Assembly: GCA_037479115.1 (NCBI GenBank)
Contig: JBBFLK010000028.1
Span: 1-32,932 of the forward strand
DNA length: 32,932 nt
Source of the DNA: Anaerohalosphaeraceae bacterium
Lineage (GTDB): Bacteria > Planctomycetota > Phycisphaerae > Sedimentisphaerales > Anaerohalosphaeraceae
Reading direction: 5' to 3'
The first letter of the stretch is position 1; the number at the start of each line of letters is the position of its first letter. Positions 23,517-32,630 of the stretch are shown one piece after another. The translations under genes and the position numbers were made by a program. Below the pieces are notes generated by a model. It had not been told where the DNA came from. It saw only the letters and a program-made list of their open reading frames with translations, and searched no databases.

Positions 23517-24451
23517 CTGTCTATATTATCCGAAGACTGCTTTATACGGTTCCGATTGTCGTCGGCGTGCTGCTGCTGACGTTTTTCCTCTTTTCCGTTG
23601 TCGGCGGGGATATTTCCCAACAGATTGCCGGCAAAAACGCTGATGCGGAAACCATCGCGGAAATCCGCCACGAGTACGGGTTCGATAAGCCGCTTTTCTG
23701 GTCGCTGGACAGTCAGTTTATTGACCATTTCCGCAAAGCCCTGACGTTCAATTTCGGACGGGCCCTGGACCGCGAGAAAATCAGCGACAAAATCCTCCGC
23801 GGGGTCGGGCCGTCTCTGTCTTTGACGGTTCCGATGTTTCTGGGGACGCTGGTTCTGTCGATTTCGCTGGCCCTGATGGTGGCGTTCGTCCGCGGCAGCT
23901 GGCTGGATGTGGCGGCGGTGGTGCTCTGTGTGGCCGGAATGAGCATCCCGTATCTGAGTTTTATCATCTACGGCCAGTACATCTTCGCCTACAAACTGGG
24001 CCTTTTTCCGATTATGTATATGCCCGAAGAGTCCCTTCTGACCAGTCTGGCTCTGCCGGTGCTGATCGGCATCGCCGCCGGTCTGGGCGGCAATCTTCGG
24101 TTTTACCGCACGATTGTCCTGGATGAAATGCGAAGCGACTATGTGCGGACGGCCTTTGCCAAGGGGCTTTCCACATCCAAAGTCCTTTTCAAACACGTGC
24201 TCAAGAACGCTTTGATTCCGATTATTACCAGCGTGGTACTCTCGATTCCCTATCTGTTTTTGGGGTCTCTTCTCCTGGAGCGGTTTTTCGGAATCCCGGG
24301 CTTGGGTTCCCTGATGATTGAGGCGATTGCCTCCCGCGATTTTTTTATTATCAATGCGATGACGTTTATCTTTTCGCTGCTGATTGTGGTGTTTACCTTA
24401 TTGACGGATATCTGTTATGCCTGGGCTGACCCGCGAATCAAACTCGAATAA
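23513..24451 (+). CDS. Oligopeptide-type ABC importer, permease 1 (DppB/OppB family)
   Basis: This 312-residue integral membrane protein starts MTVYIIRRLLYTVPIVVGVLLLTFFLF, the standard DppB opening, with about six transmembrane segments. The cytoplasmic EAA-type loop that contacts the ATPase is DYVRTAFAKGLSTSKVLFKHVLKNALIPI. The start codon overlaps the upstream stop codon (ATGA). Its 3' end overlaps the next permease gene by 35 bases, so the operon is translationally coupled. Confidence 0.93.
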   Translation: MTVYIIRRLLYTVPIVVGVLLLTFFLFSVVGGDISQQIAGKNADAETIAEIRHEYGFDKPLFWSLDSQFIDHFRKALTFNFGRALDREKISDKILRGVGPSLSLTVPMFLGTLVLSISLALMVAFVRGSWLDVAAVVLCVAGMSIPYLSFIIYGQYIFAYKLGLFPIMYMPEESLLTSLALPVLIGIAAGLGGNLRFYRTIVLDEMRSDYVRTAFAKGLSTSKVLFKHVLKNALIPIITSVVLSIPYLFLGSLLLERFFGIPGLGSLMIEAIASRDFFIINAMTFIFSLLIVVFTLLTDICYAWADPRIKLE

Positions 24452-25427
24452 TTCGACCCATCAGCCGGGAACGGAAGAGCATATCCCGCCGGGCCGCTCT
24501 CTGTGGGCCGATGGGATTCGCCGTCTCCGCAAACAGCGGCTGGCTGTCGTCTGTTTTTGGGTTATTGTCTTCTATCTGGCTTTGGCCGTTTTTGAATGGA
24601 TTGCGGAGGCCCGCAAATGGGAAACTCCGGCCTTTATTCGCTGGAATGAGATTGTCGGCCCGTCCTATCAGAAGCCGATGGTTCCCTATGAGTGGACGAC
24701 GGCGGACGGCAAAACGGAAATCCGCCGCGAATGGATGGGGACGGACTTTATGGGCCGCTCGACCCTGCGCCGGACTCTGTATGGGGCCAAGACCTCCATT
24801 ACAGTGGCCCTTTGTGCATCGCTGATTAGTCTGGCCATCGGCGTGCCGCTGGGAGCTGCCGCCGGCTATTTTCGCGGCTGGCTGGATGAATTGATTATCT
24901 GGCTGATTTCCACCCTCAGCACGATTCCTTATCTGCTTTTGCTGATGGCCTTTGCTGTGGTGCTGCGGGACAAGACCATTTTCGGGCTGGAACTGCGCGG
25001 CATTACGAGTGTCTATCTGGCAATGGGGCTGACGTCCTGGGTGGGCATCTGCCGGCTTATCCGCGGAGAGTTTATCAAACGCAAAGAGAGCGAATATGTC
25101 CTGGCCGCCCGTGCGACCGGCTGTTCCAATGCCCGCATTATCTTTTCCCATCTGCTGCCGAATGTGTTTCACATTATTATCATCGACTTGTCGCTTCGGT
25201 TTGTCCATTTCATCCATGCCGAAGTGATTTTGAGTTTTCTGGGGCTGGGGGAAACCGACAAGCCCAGCTGGGGGGCGATGATTGATGCCGCCCGGGCGGA
25301 ACTGGCCCGCGACGTCTGGTGGGAGATGACCGCCGCCACGATTGCCATCTTTCTGCTGTCGCTGGCCCTGAATCTGTTCGGCGACGCCCTGCGAGACTGT
25401 CTGGACCCCAAATTGAGGGTGGACTGA
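24417..25427 (+). CDS. Oligopeptide-type ABC importer, permease 2 (DppC/OppC family)
   Basis: This 336-residue membrane protein has a hydrophilic N-terminus of about 40 residues, a first membrane segment near 42-60, a large external loop containing [13 protein letters not shown], and then the transport core. The EAA-type loop is [25 protein letters not shown]. The loop sequence around the GTDxxGR motif is typical of OppC. It starts inside the preceding gene (35-base overlap); no later in-frame ATG would keep the first helix. It is followed after one base by the first ATPase gene. Confidence 0.92.
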   Translation: MPGLTRESNSNNSTHQPGTEEHIPPGRSLWADGIRRLRKQRLAVVCFWVIVFYLALAVFEWIAEARKWETPAFIRWNEIVGPSYQKPMVPYEWTTADGKTEIRREWMGTDFMGRSTLRRTLYGAKTSITVALCASLISLAIGVPLGAAAGYFRGWLDELIIWLISTLSTIPYLLLLMAFAVVLRDKTIFGLELRGITSVYLAMGLTSWVGICRLIRGEFIKRKESEYVLAARATGCSNARIIFSHLLPNVFHIIIIDLSLRFVHFIHAEVILSFLGLGETDKPSWGAMIDAARAELARDVWWEMTAATIAIFLLSLALNLFGDALRDCLDPKLRVD

Positions 25428-25428
25428 G

Positions 25429-26415
25429 ATGACGGATATTCTTTTATCCATTCAGAATCTTTCGACGCACTTTTCCACGGAGCAGGGGCTGGCCCGGGCC
25501 GTTCAGGAAGTCAGTTTCGACATTCTGCGCGGACAGACAGTCGCTCTGGTCGGCGAAAGCGGCTGCGGCAAAAGCGTTACGGCTCTGTCCATTCTGCGGC
25601 TGGTGCCTCAGCCGCCGGGGCGCATCGTTTCCGGACGCATTGTCCTCGAGGAGCGCGATTTGCTTTCTCTTACGGAATCTCAGATGCGGCGCATCCGCGG
25701 CAATGAGATTGCGATGATTTTTCAGGAGCCGATGACCAGTCTGAATCCGGTTTTTACTATCGGCAGCCAGATTGTCGAGGCGATTCGGCTGCATCAGAAA
25801 AAAACCGCCCGTCAGGCCCGTCAGGCGGCTGTGGAGATGCTGGCCAAAGTGGGCATTGCCGACCCCCAGCGGCGATTTGATGAATATCCGCATCAGCTCA
25901 GCGGCGGAATGCGGCAGCGTGTGATGATTGCGATGGCGCTGTCCTGCATGCCCAAGCTGCTGATTGCCGATGAGCCCACCACGGCCCTGGATGTGACGAT
26001 TCAGGCCCAGATTCTCGACCTGCTGCGCCATCTGCGGCAGCAGCAGAAGATGAGCATTCTGCTGATTACTCACGATTTGGGGGTGGTGGCGGAAAATGCC
26101 GATTCCGTCGTGGTGATGTATGCCTCACGGGTTGTGGAATCGGCGCCGGTGGAGCCGCTGTTTGCCAAGCCGCTGCATCCTTATACGCGGGGACTGCTTC
26201 GCTCGCTGCCGCGGCTCAATGAGCGGCGAGAGCGTCTGGAGGTTATTCCCGGAACGGTACCCAATCCGGTGGATTTTCCCTCCGGCTGCAAGTTTCATCC
26301 CCGCTGTTCTATCGGGTGTCGGGACAGGCGATGCCAAACTGAGGAGCCGCCCCTGAAGGAAGTGGTGCCGGGCCGCCGGGTCGCCTGCTGGTATGCGGAA
26401 GGATACGGAGGATAA
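25429..26415 (+). CDS. Oligopeptide-type ABC importer, ATP-binding protein 1 (DppD/OppD family)
   Basis: This 328-residue ATPase powers import. It has Walker A GESGCGKS (42-49), the ABC signature LSGGMRQR (157-164), Walker B LLIADEPT ending at 184, and the switch His in ITHDLG. The C-terminal oligopeptide-transporter extension has [12 protein letters not shown] and [10 protein letters not shown] with a cysteine cluster, as in DppD, where related enzymes bind a 4Fe-4S cluster. GAGGGTGG lies before the ATG, which is one base after the permease stop codon. Confidence 0.95.
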   Translation: MTDILLSIQNLSTHFSTEQGLARAVQEVSFDILRGQTVALVGESGCGKSVTALSILRLVPQPPGRIVSGRIVLEERDLLSLTESQMRRIRGNEIAMIFQEPMTSLNPVFTIGSQIVEAIRLHQKKTARQARQAAVEMLAKVGIADPQRRFDEYPHQLSGGMRQRVMIAMALSCMPKLLIADEPTTALDVTIQAQILDLLRHLRQQQKMSILLITHDLGVVAENADSVVVMYASRVVESAPVEPLFAKPLHPYTRGLLRSLPRLNERRERLEVIPGTVPNPVDFPSGCKFHPRCSIGCRDRRCQTEEPPLKEVVPGRRVACWYAEGYGG

Positions 26416-26419
26416 ACGG

Positions 26420-27408
<989 letters not shown>

Positions 27409-27412
<4 letters not shown>

Positions 27413-27437
27413 CAAAAACCGGGCGGCCGTATACAAT
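27409..27437 (+). promoter_or_regulatory. Sigma70-like promoter of the STAS gene
   Basis: A perfect TTGACA at 27409-27414 and TACAAT at 27432-27437 (5 of 6) are 17 bases apart. The -35 box overlaps the stop codon of the preceding ATPase gene. The predicted start is near 27444, about 20 bases before the ATG. Confidence 0.65.
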
Positions 27438-27463
27438 AGAATAGAAAGGAAAACAGCAAACCT

Positions 27464-27826
27464 ATGGAAGCTTCGAACCGGCTTACGCTGACGGAACAGG
27501 ACGGAGCGGCGATTGCGACCCTGAATGCGGAGTCGGTCAATCTGGCGGAACTGGAGACGATCGCCGGCCTGCTCCGCGAACATATCGCCTCCCGGCGGCC
27601 CCAGCGTTTAATTATCGATTTGAGCCGGGTTCGTTTTCTTTCGTCGATGATGCTCGGCCTGCTGGTGGATACCTGGCGGCGTCTGAAGGAGTACGGCGGG
27701 CGAATGCGAATCTGCGGCCTTCAGCCCCATCTGATGCGGGTTTTTCGCGTGACTCATCTGGACCGGATCTTTGAATTTTCTTCGGATTGTGCACAGGCCC
27801 TCGAATGGTTTCGTCAGAATCCGTAA
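27464..27826 (+). CDS. STAS domain protein, anti-sigma factor antagonist-like
   Basis: This 120-residue single-domain STAS protein resembles SpoIIAA/RsbV, which bind anti-sigma kinases and are switched by serine phosphorylation. The core strand and helix are RLIIDLSRVRFLSSMMLGLLVDTW. The serines at 60-61 sit where family members carry the phosphorylated Ser of the DSSGLG motif, although here Asp is replaced by Leu and Gly by Met. No anti-sigma kinase or PP2C phosphatase gene is in the window. It has its own strong promoter and AAAGGA upstream, at a rather long spacing. Conserved hydrophobic pattern IFEFSSDCAQAL near the end matches the family. Confidence 0.85.
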   Translation: MEASNRLTLTEQDGAAIATLNAESVNLAELETIAGLLREHIASRRPQRLIIDLSRVRFLSSMMLGLLVDTWRRLKEYGGRMRICGLQPHLMRVFRVTHLDRIFEFSSDCAQALEWFRQNP

Positions 27827-27872
27827 TGGATTCTTCGTATAAAAAAGGGAACAATAAGGAAAGGAGCCGACC

Positions 27873-28328
27873 GTGTATCTGGACACCCAATTTTCGATTT
27901 TCATGGTGAATAAGCCCGGTGTGCTGGCCCGTATTTTGAAGGAAATTGCGGAGGCCAAAATCAACATCGTGGCGCTGACCATGACGGATTCGTATGAACA
28001 CGGCGTAATGCGCCTGGTGGGAGACGGTGCCGACCGAGTGCGGGCGGTTCTCAAGCGTCTCAACCTCCAGTTCAGTGAAACGGAGGTGCTTTGTGTGAAT
28101 CTTCCCAACCATGCCGGGGCGCTGGCGACGGTTACGGGCAAGCTGGCGGATGCCCATATCAATATTTCGTATGCCTACTGCACGGCAGGCGCTCGCGGCG
28201 GACGCACAACCGGCGTTCTCAAGGTGGCCGATGTCGCCAAAGCGATGAAGGTCCTCGAAGGGCATCTGGAGCCCAAAAAGAAGAAAACCGAACAGTCTGT
28301 CCGGCGCAGTCCGACGGTCCGGCGGTAA
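27873..28328 (+). CDS. Double ACT domain protein, amino-acid-binding regulator
   Basis: This 151-residue protein consists of two ACT domains (about 5-70 and 72-140) and a short basic tail. ACT domains bind amino acids and regulate enzymes or transcription. The first begins FMVNKPGVLARILKEIAEAKINIVAL and the second VNLPNHAGALATVTGKLADAHINISY, both with the Gly-Val/Ala turn that forms the ligand site. It starts with GTG at 27873, supported by AAGGAG six bases upstream. It follows the STAS gene by 46 bases and may share its transcript. No catalytic domain is attached, so the partner is unknown. Confidence 0.88.
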   Translation: MYLDTQFSIFMVNKPGVLARILKEIAEAKINIVALTMTDSYEHGVMRLVGDGADRVRAVLKRLNLQFSETEVLCVNLPNHAGALATVTGKLADAHINISYAYCTAGARGGRTTGVLKVADVAKAMKVLEGHLEPKKKKTEQSVRRSPTVRR

Positions 28329-28380
28329 TCGGTCCGCGTTTCTTTTTTGGAAAAGGAATGGTTGCGAAAGGATGGGTTTT

Positions 28381-29604
28381 ATGAGAAAGGATGTCTTATC
28401 TTTTGTTTTTGTCGGATTATCAGGTTTGACATCGGCGGTTTTTGCCGCAGACTGGCCGCAGTGGCGCGGTCCGGGACGGGATGGAAAGGTGCAGGGGTTT
28501 TCCGCTCCCGCCCAGTGGCCGACGGAGCTGAAGCAGCAGTGGTCCGTGCCGGTAGGGCAGGGAGTCGCCACTCCCGCCCTCGTGGGCGAACGACTCTATC
28601 TGTTCACCCGGCAGGGCAAGGAAGAAGTGATTTTGTGTCTGGACGCCCAAACCGGAAAGGAAATCTGGTCCAGCCGCTATGAGGCCGTCGCGGTCACCGG
28701 TGCTCCGGGTCGGTTTCCGGGGCCACGCAGTTCCCCGGCCGTCGGGGAGGGCAAGGTGGTCACCCTCGGCGTGGGCGGCGTGGTGTCCTGCCTGAATGCC
28801 GAAGACGGAAAAGTCCTGTGGCGGACAGACCCCTATTCCGGTGCCGTCGTGCGGTTTTACACGGCGGTTTCGCCACTGATTGCTGACGGAATGGTGATTG
28901 TTCAGCTCGGCAAAGAAGACAACGGCGGTGTCATCGCCTATGATTTGAATTCCGGTCAGCCCCGCTGGCAGTGGACGCAGGAAGGGCCCTCCTATGCCTC
29001 GCCGGTTCTGTTGACGGTCGAGGGGAGCCGGCAGGTTGCTGCCTTTACCGACAGGAAACTGGTCGGGCTGGCTCTGGGCGACGGTAAGCTTCTTTGGGAA
29101 CTGCCGTTTCCGCCGCTGGAACGCTCCTACAATTCCGTCTCTCCCATTGTCGATGGACAAACGGTCTTCTATTCCGGCGCTCAGCGGGGAACGTTTGCCG
29201 TCCGGGTGGAAAAGCAGGCCGACGGCTTTTCAGCCCGCTCGCTCTGGGAAAACAAGGAGGTGACCGCCAAATACAATACCCCGGTTCTTCATCAGGGCTT
29301 CCTCTACGGCCTTACGGACACCGGCTATTTGTTCTGCCTGAATGCATCCGACGGCACACTCGGCTGGCGCAGCCAGACCCAGTATGACCGCAGCGGCTTT
29401 GGCGCGATTGTGGATGCCGGCTCGGTTTTGATGTTTTTGTCGCCGACCGGAGATTTGGTTGTGCTGGAGCCCAATCCGAAGGAGTTTAAGCAGCTCGCCT
29501 CGTATAAGGTTTCCCAGACGCAGACCTATGCGCATCCGGTCCTTGCAGGCGGACGCATCTACATCAAAGACCAGGAAAACCTGATTCTCTGGACGCTGGA
29601 ATAG
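28381..29604 (+). CDS. Secreted PQQ-type beta-propeller protein
   Basis: This 407-residue protein has a signal peptide (about 1-22) and then ADWPQWRGPGRDGK, the standard opening of the planctomycete outer-compartment PQQ-like propellers. WD40-like blades follow, with recurring LYLFTRQGKEEVILCLDAQTG and VVSCLNAEDGKVLW type segments. Such proteins may serve as scaffolds or, less often, PQQ enzymes; no catalytic Ca/PQQ residues are evident. The ATG at 28381 is chosen because AAAGGA is eight bases upstream; an in-frame ATG at 28372 directly abuts the ribosome-binding site. It is convergent with the FAH gene and separated from it by only 10 bases. Confidence 0.86.
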   Translation: MRKDVLSFVFVGLSGLTSAVFAADWPQWRGPGRDGKVQGFSAPAQWPTELKQQWSVPVGQGVATPALVGERLYLFTRQGKEEVILCLDAQTGKEIWSSRYEAVAVTGAPGRFPGPRSSPAVGEGKVVTLGVGGVVSCLNAEDGKVLWRTDPYSGAVVRFYTAVSPLIADGMVIVQLGKEDNGGVIAYDLNSGQPRWQWTQEGPSYASPVLLTVEGSRQVAAFTDRKLVGLALGDGKLLWELPFPPLERSYNSVSPIVDGQTVFYSGAQRGTFAVRVEKQADGFSARSLWENKEVTAKYNTPVLHQGFLYGLTDTGYLFCLNASDGTLGWRSQTQYDRSGFGAIVDAGSVLMFLSPTGDLVVLEPNPKEFKQLASYKVSQTQTYAHPVLAGGRIYIKDQENLILWTLE

Positions 29605-29614
29605 GCCAAGGAGT

Positions 29615-30556
29615 TTATCGCACGCCGGTGTAAAACGCCGGAGGTTTTTCGCCCATTCGGTTGATCAGTGTGCCGATGCCTTCGATGGTGCATTCCATCA
29701 CATCGCCGGGCTGCAGGTAGCGTCCGGTCGCGGCGCCGACCCCGTGCGGCGTGCCGGTGGCTATCACATCCCCCGGCTCCAGCGTCATCAGGTGGCTGAG
29801 GAAGGAAACGATTTCATAAACGGTATAAATCATTTCGGCGGTGGAGGCGTTTTGCCGCACTTCGCCGTTGACTTTCAGCGTCATCGGAAGGTTCTGCGGG
29901 TCGGCGATTTCATCCGCCGTAACCATCCACGGTCCCAGCGGCAGGAAATCGTCTGACCATTTGCCCATCAGCCATTCATAAAAATCCTTTTCGCCGCCCG
30001 CTTCTTTTGGCCGGCCGAAGGTTACCGAGCGGGCCGAAATATCATTGGCAATCGTATAACCGGCAATCACGTTTTTGGCCCGTTCCGGGGAGAGCGCACG
30101 AGCCGTCTTTCCGATGATGACCGCCAGTTCAATCTCATAATCCACTTCGTCGCTGTACAGGGGCCAGAGAATTGTTTTCTGATGTCCGCAGGCCGCCGTC
30201 GGAGGCATCATAAACGGCCGAATGGGACTTTTTCTGCCCGTCAGATTCGGCAAGTCCTTGTACCGACCCGTTTCCTGAATGTGCTGCGGATAGTTTCCCG
30301 CCAACGCCAGAATCTTATTGGGCTTTGGAATCGGAGCCAGCCACATCAGGTTGTCATAAGGAATTTTTTCTGTCGGCCGCTCCAAAACCTTCTGGAGCGT
30401 CTCCATTGCTGAGCTGCCTTTAATCAGGATTTCCTTAACGCTGTGAAGGCGGTTTTTCGGGTTATCCTGAGTGGCGATGGGGATGTCAATAAACCCGTCC
30501 GGCGTTACAATGCCGCAGGTAACGCGATTGTTGTAAAAACAGGAGGCAAGCTTCAT
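29615..30556 (-). CDS. Fumarylacetoacetate hydrolase family protein
   Basis: This 313-residue cytoplasmic protein belongs to the FAH superfamily, whose members hydrolyse C-C bonds of 2,4-dioxo acids, open or isomerise dienones, or decarboxylate oxaloacetate. The three acidic metal ligands are present as E141 and E143 (DYEIELAVIIG) and D172 (ANDISAR). H92 and E95 in NYPQHIQE form the likely catalytic dyad. ATGTPHGVG near the C-terminus is also typical. AAAGGG six bases before the ATG supports the start. The neighbouring GH29-like gene raises the possibility of a 2,4-diketo-3-deoxy-sugar-acid hydrolase in a fucose or rhamnose route, but the substrate cannot be fixed from the sequence. Confidence 0.88.
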   Translation of the reverse strand: MKLASCFYNNRVTCGIVTPDGFIDIPIATQDNPKNRLHSVKEILIKGSSAMETLQKVLERPTEKIPYDNLMWLAPIPKPNKILALAGNYPQHIQETGRYKDLPNLTGRKSPIRPFMMPPTAACGHQKTILWPLYSDEVDYEIELAVIIGKTARALSPERAKNVIAGYTIANDISARSVTFGRPKEAGGEKDFYEWLMGKWSDDFLPLGPWMVTADEIADPQNLPMTLKVNGEVRQNASTAEMIYTVYEIVSFLSHLMTLEPGDVIATGTPHGVGAATGRYLQPGDVMECTIEGIGTLINRMGEKPPAFYTGVR

Positions 30557-30682
30557 TCCCGACCCTTTCGAATAAAGCCGGATCCTCCGCGAGCCGCGGG
30601 AGGTTCCTACAGGTTGTTATTTTGGCGCTTTTTACGGTATTGGAATTCCTTGAAAAAACCTTTGTTTTCTTCTCCATTACCC

Positions 30683-30688
30683 TATAAT
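30683..30688 (+). promoter_or_regulatory. Probable -10 element of the GH29-like gene
   Basis: A perfect TATAAT lies 40 bases before the ATG at 30729. The best -35 candidate, TTTGTT at 30661-30666, is weak. GGGAG at 30717-30721 is the ribosome-binding site, seven bases before the ATG. The gap 30557-30682 also holds an imperfect GC-rich inverted repeat (30584-30591 with 30595-30603) in the leader of the divergent FAH gene. Confidence 0.4.
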
Positions 30689-30728
30689 CTATCGGATATC
30701 CTTTCAAGCAACTTTTGGGAGAATCTGG

Positions 30729-32621
30729 ATGATTTGTTCGGCCGCGATTCAGAGGGAAACCCCCAGCCGCACAAACCGGACAGATATATGTGGACAGGCA
30801 CGGTCTTGTATATGTCTGTGTTTGCTTTTTTGGGGGTTTCAGTCGGCATCGAACGCGGCGGCATCCTCTTCCGGGCCTTCTTCTGAGCTGATTTGGAAGT
30901 CTTTTCAAACTCGTCCAGTACCGCAGTGGCTACCGGAGGCGAAGTTCGGCATTCTTATCTGCTGGGGGCCGTACAGCGTACCCGCCTATGATAACGAATG
31001 GTACTTTCGAAATATGTATCTTGAAGACCATCCGGTTTATCGGCATCATCGGGAAAAATACGGAGACCCATCCGGATTCGGCTATAAGGATTTTTTCCCG
31101 CTCTTTAGGGCGGAACGTTTTAATCCTGAAGAATGGGCGGCCCTGATGGCAGAAGCGGGGGCACGCTTCGGCGGTCTGGCGGCCGAACATGCCGACGGGT
31201 TTTCGATGTGGGCCAGCCGAATCAACCGCTGGAATGCAATGGATATGGGGCCTCGACGAAACATTGCCGCCGAGCTGGCAAGTGCGTTGGAAAAACGCGG
31301 GCTGAAGGTGGTGCTGAGCTTTCATCATTCGTCCAATCTCCTCCCGAACACGTTTCCCGCCAAAGCAGGTTGGGATACGGCAGACCCTCAATATGCCGAC
31401 CTGTATGGAAAGTTTCTCGACCCCGTTGTGGGGTTTGAACGCTGGCTGGTCAAAATCCAGGAGGCCGTTGAGGCTTGCAGCCCCGATATGGTCCTTTTTG
31501 AGTCAGGCCTTGAGGGGATTCCGGATTCTTACAAAAGTCGGTTGGCCGCCTTCTTTTCCGGACAGCAGGAGCCATTTGTTTTAGCCGGGCTGCCGCAGGA
31601 TTTTTCCGCAGGCGCAGGAATTCCGATTCTGGAACCGGCACGCATTCAGACAATCCAGCCCTCTCTCTGGCTGGCTGTTGATTCCATCGGCACAGACAGC
31701 CGGTGTTTTACTGAGTCGCTGCATTTGAAATCGCCCCGGGAGCTGATTTATCAAATGATTGATGTTGTCAGCAAAAAGGGAGTTTGGCTTTTGACCATCA
31801 GTCCTCGTGCCGACGGAACAATCCCTTCGGATCAGCAGCAGATTCTCTCCGAGATTGGGCGGTGGCTTCGGGTCAATGGAGCGGCGGTTTATTCGACCCG
31901 CCCCTGGGACTTTTACGGAGAAGGTGGTGTTTCCCCTGGTTTGGATGAAACAGCATCCGTGCTTCGGTTTACTGCTGATGATAGGGCGCTTTATATCATC
32001 ATATTCGGCTGGCCGCAAAGTCCTTTGCGGCCCAGGTCCCTGCAGGTGCGTGCCTCCGATTCCCGGTCCCAAGTCACCCTTTTGGGCTTGTCTGATTCCT
32101 TGACGTTCCGCGTTGACCGCAATCGCCGATTGGAAATCGATGTGCCCGACCTTCCCCCCTCGCAGCGTCCCTGCCAATATGCGTATGTCTTCAAATTGGA
32201 AGGGTTTGATATCCAGGCCGACCCCTTTTACGGGCCTGATGCACTGGTGCTCGAAGCCGCTGCCGCACTCCTCGAAGGAGAACGTCTTCACCGCCGGGAA
32301 CAAAGCGGTTTGCCCCGGATTATCTGGGAGGACCCGCAGGAGAAAATCCATTGGCTTGTTTCTGTTCGAAAGGCCGGACGCTATGCGGTTCGTCTGGAGG
32401 GTTCTGCGGCGATTGGACCGGTTTCGCTGATGCTTTCCTGGAGTTCGGAAAGACTCCAGTTTGTGTTTCCTCGAACAGAGGGCTGGGAAACGCTCCGGTT
32501 TGCGGAGGCGGGGACCATCCGCTTTCCGCGGGCGGGAGTCTATCACCTGACGCTTCAGGCAGGGGATTTGAAAAACTGGCGTCCGGTTAATCTGGGCCGG
32601 ATTCGTTTGGCACCTCAATAG
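30729..32621 (+). CDS. GH29 (alpha-L-fucosidase)-like secreted protein with altered active site
   Basis: This 630-residue protein carries the GH29 framework: AKFGILICWGPYSVPAY (71-87), NEWY, the region equivalent to KHHDGF (EHADGF, 153-158), GPRRNI, and SPRADGTIPS before a C-terminal beta-rich region. However three hallmark positions differ from family consensus: His in FGxFIHWG is Cys78, the second His of KHHDGF is Ala155, and the WFDG nucleophile Asp is Glu258 (LFESG). The enzyme may be inactive, or have a new specificity or mechanism. The N-terminus (about 26 polar residues, then CICLCLLFWGF, SNA) looks like a long signal peptide. ATG at 30729 has GGGAG seven bases upstream. A Tat-exported aldo/keto reductase follows nine bases downstream. 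Confidence 0.75.
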   Translation: MICSAAIQRETPSRTNRTDICGQARSCICLCLLFWGFQSASNAAASSSGPSSELIWKSFQTRPVPQWLPEAKFGILICWGPYSVPAYDNEWYFRNMYLEDHPVYRHHREKYGDPSGFGYKDFFPLFRAERFNPEEWAALMAEAGARFGGLAAEHADGFSMWASRINRWNAMDMGPRRNIAAELASALEKRGLKVVLSFHHSSNLLPNTFPAKAGWDTADPQYADLYGKFLDPVVGFERWLVKIQEAVEACSPDMVLFESGLEGIPDSYKSRLAAFFSGQQEPFVLAGLPQDFSAGAGIPILEPARIQTIQPSLWLAVDSIGTDSRCFTESLHLKSPRELIYQMIDVVSKKGVWLLTISPRADGTIPSDQQQILSEIGRWLRVNGAAVYSTRPWDFYGEGGVSPGLDETASVLRFTADDRALYIIIFGWPQSPLRPRSLQVRASDSRSQVTLLGLSDSLTFRVDRNRRLEIDVPDLPPSQRPCQYAYVFKLEGFDIQADPFYGPDALVLEAAAALLEGERLHRREQSGLPRIIWEDPQEKIHWLVSVRKAGRYAVRLEGSAAIGPVSLMLSWSSERLQFVFPRTEGWETLRFAEAGTIRFPRAGVYHLTLQAGDLKNWRPVNLGRIRLAPQ

Positions 32622-32630
32622 GAGCTGTGT

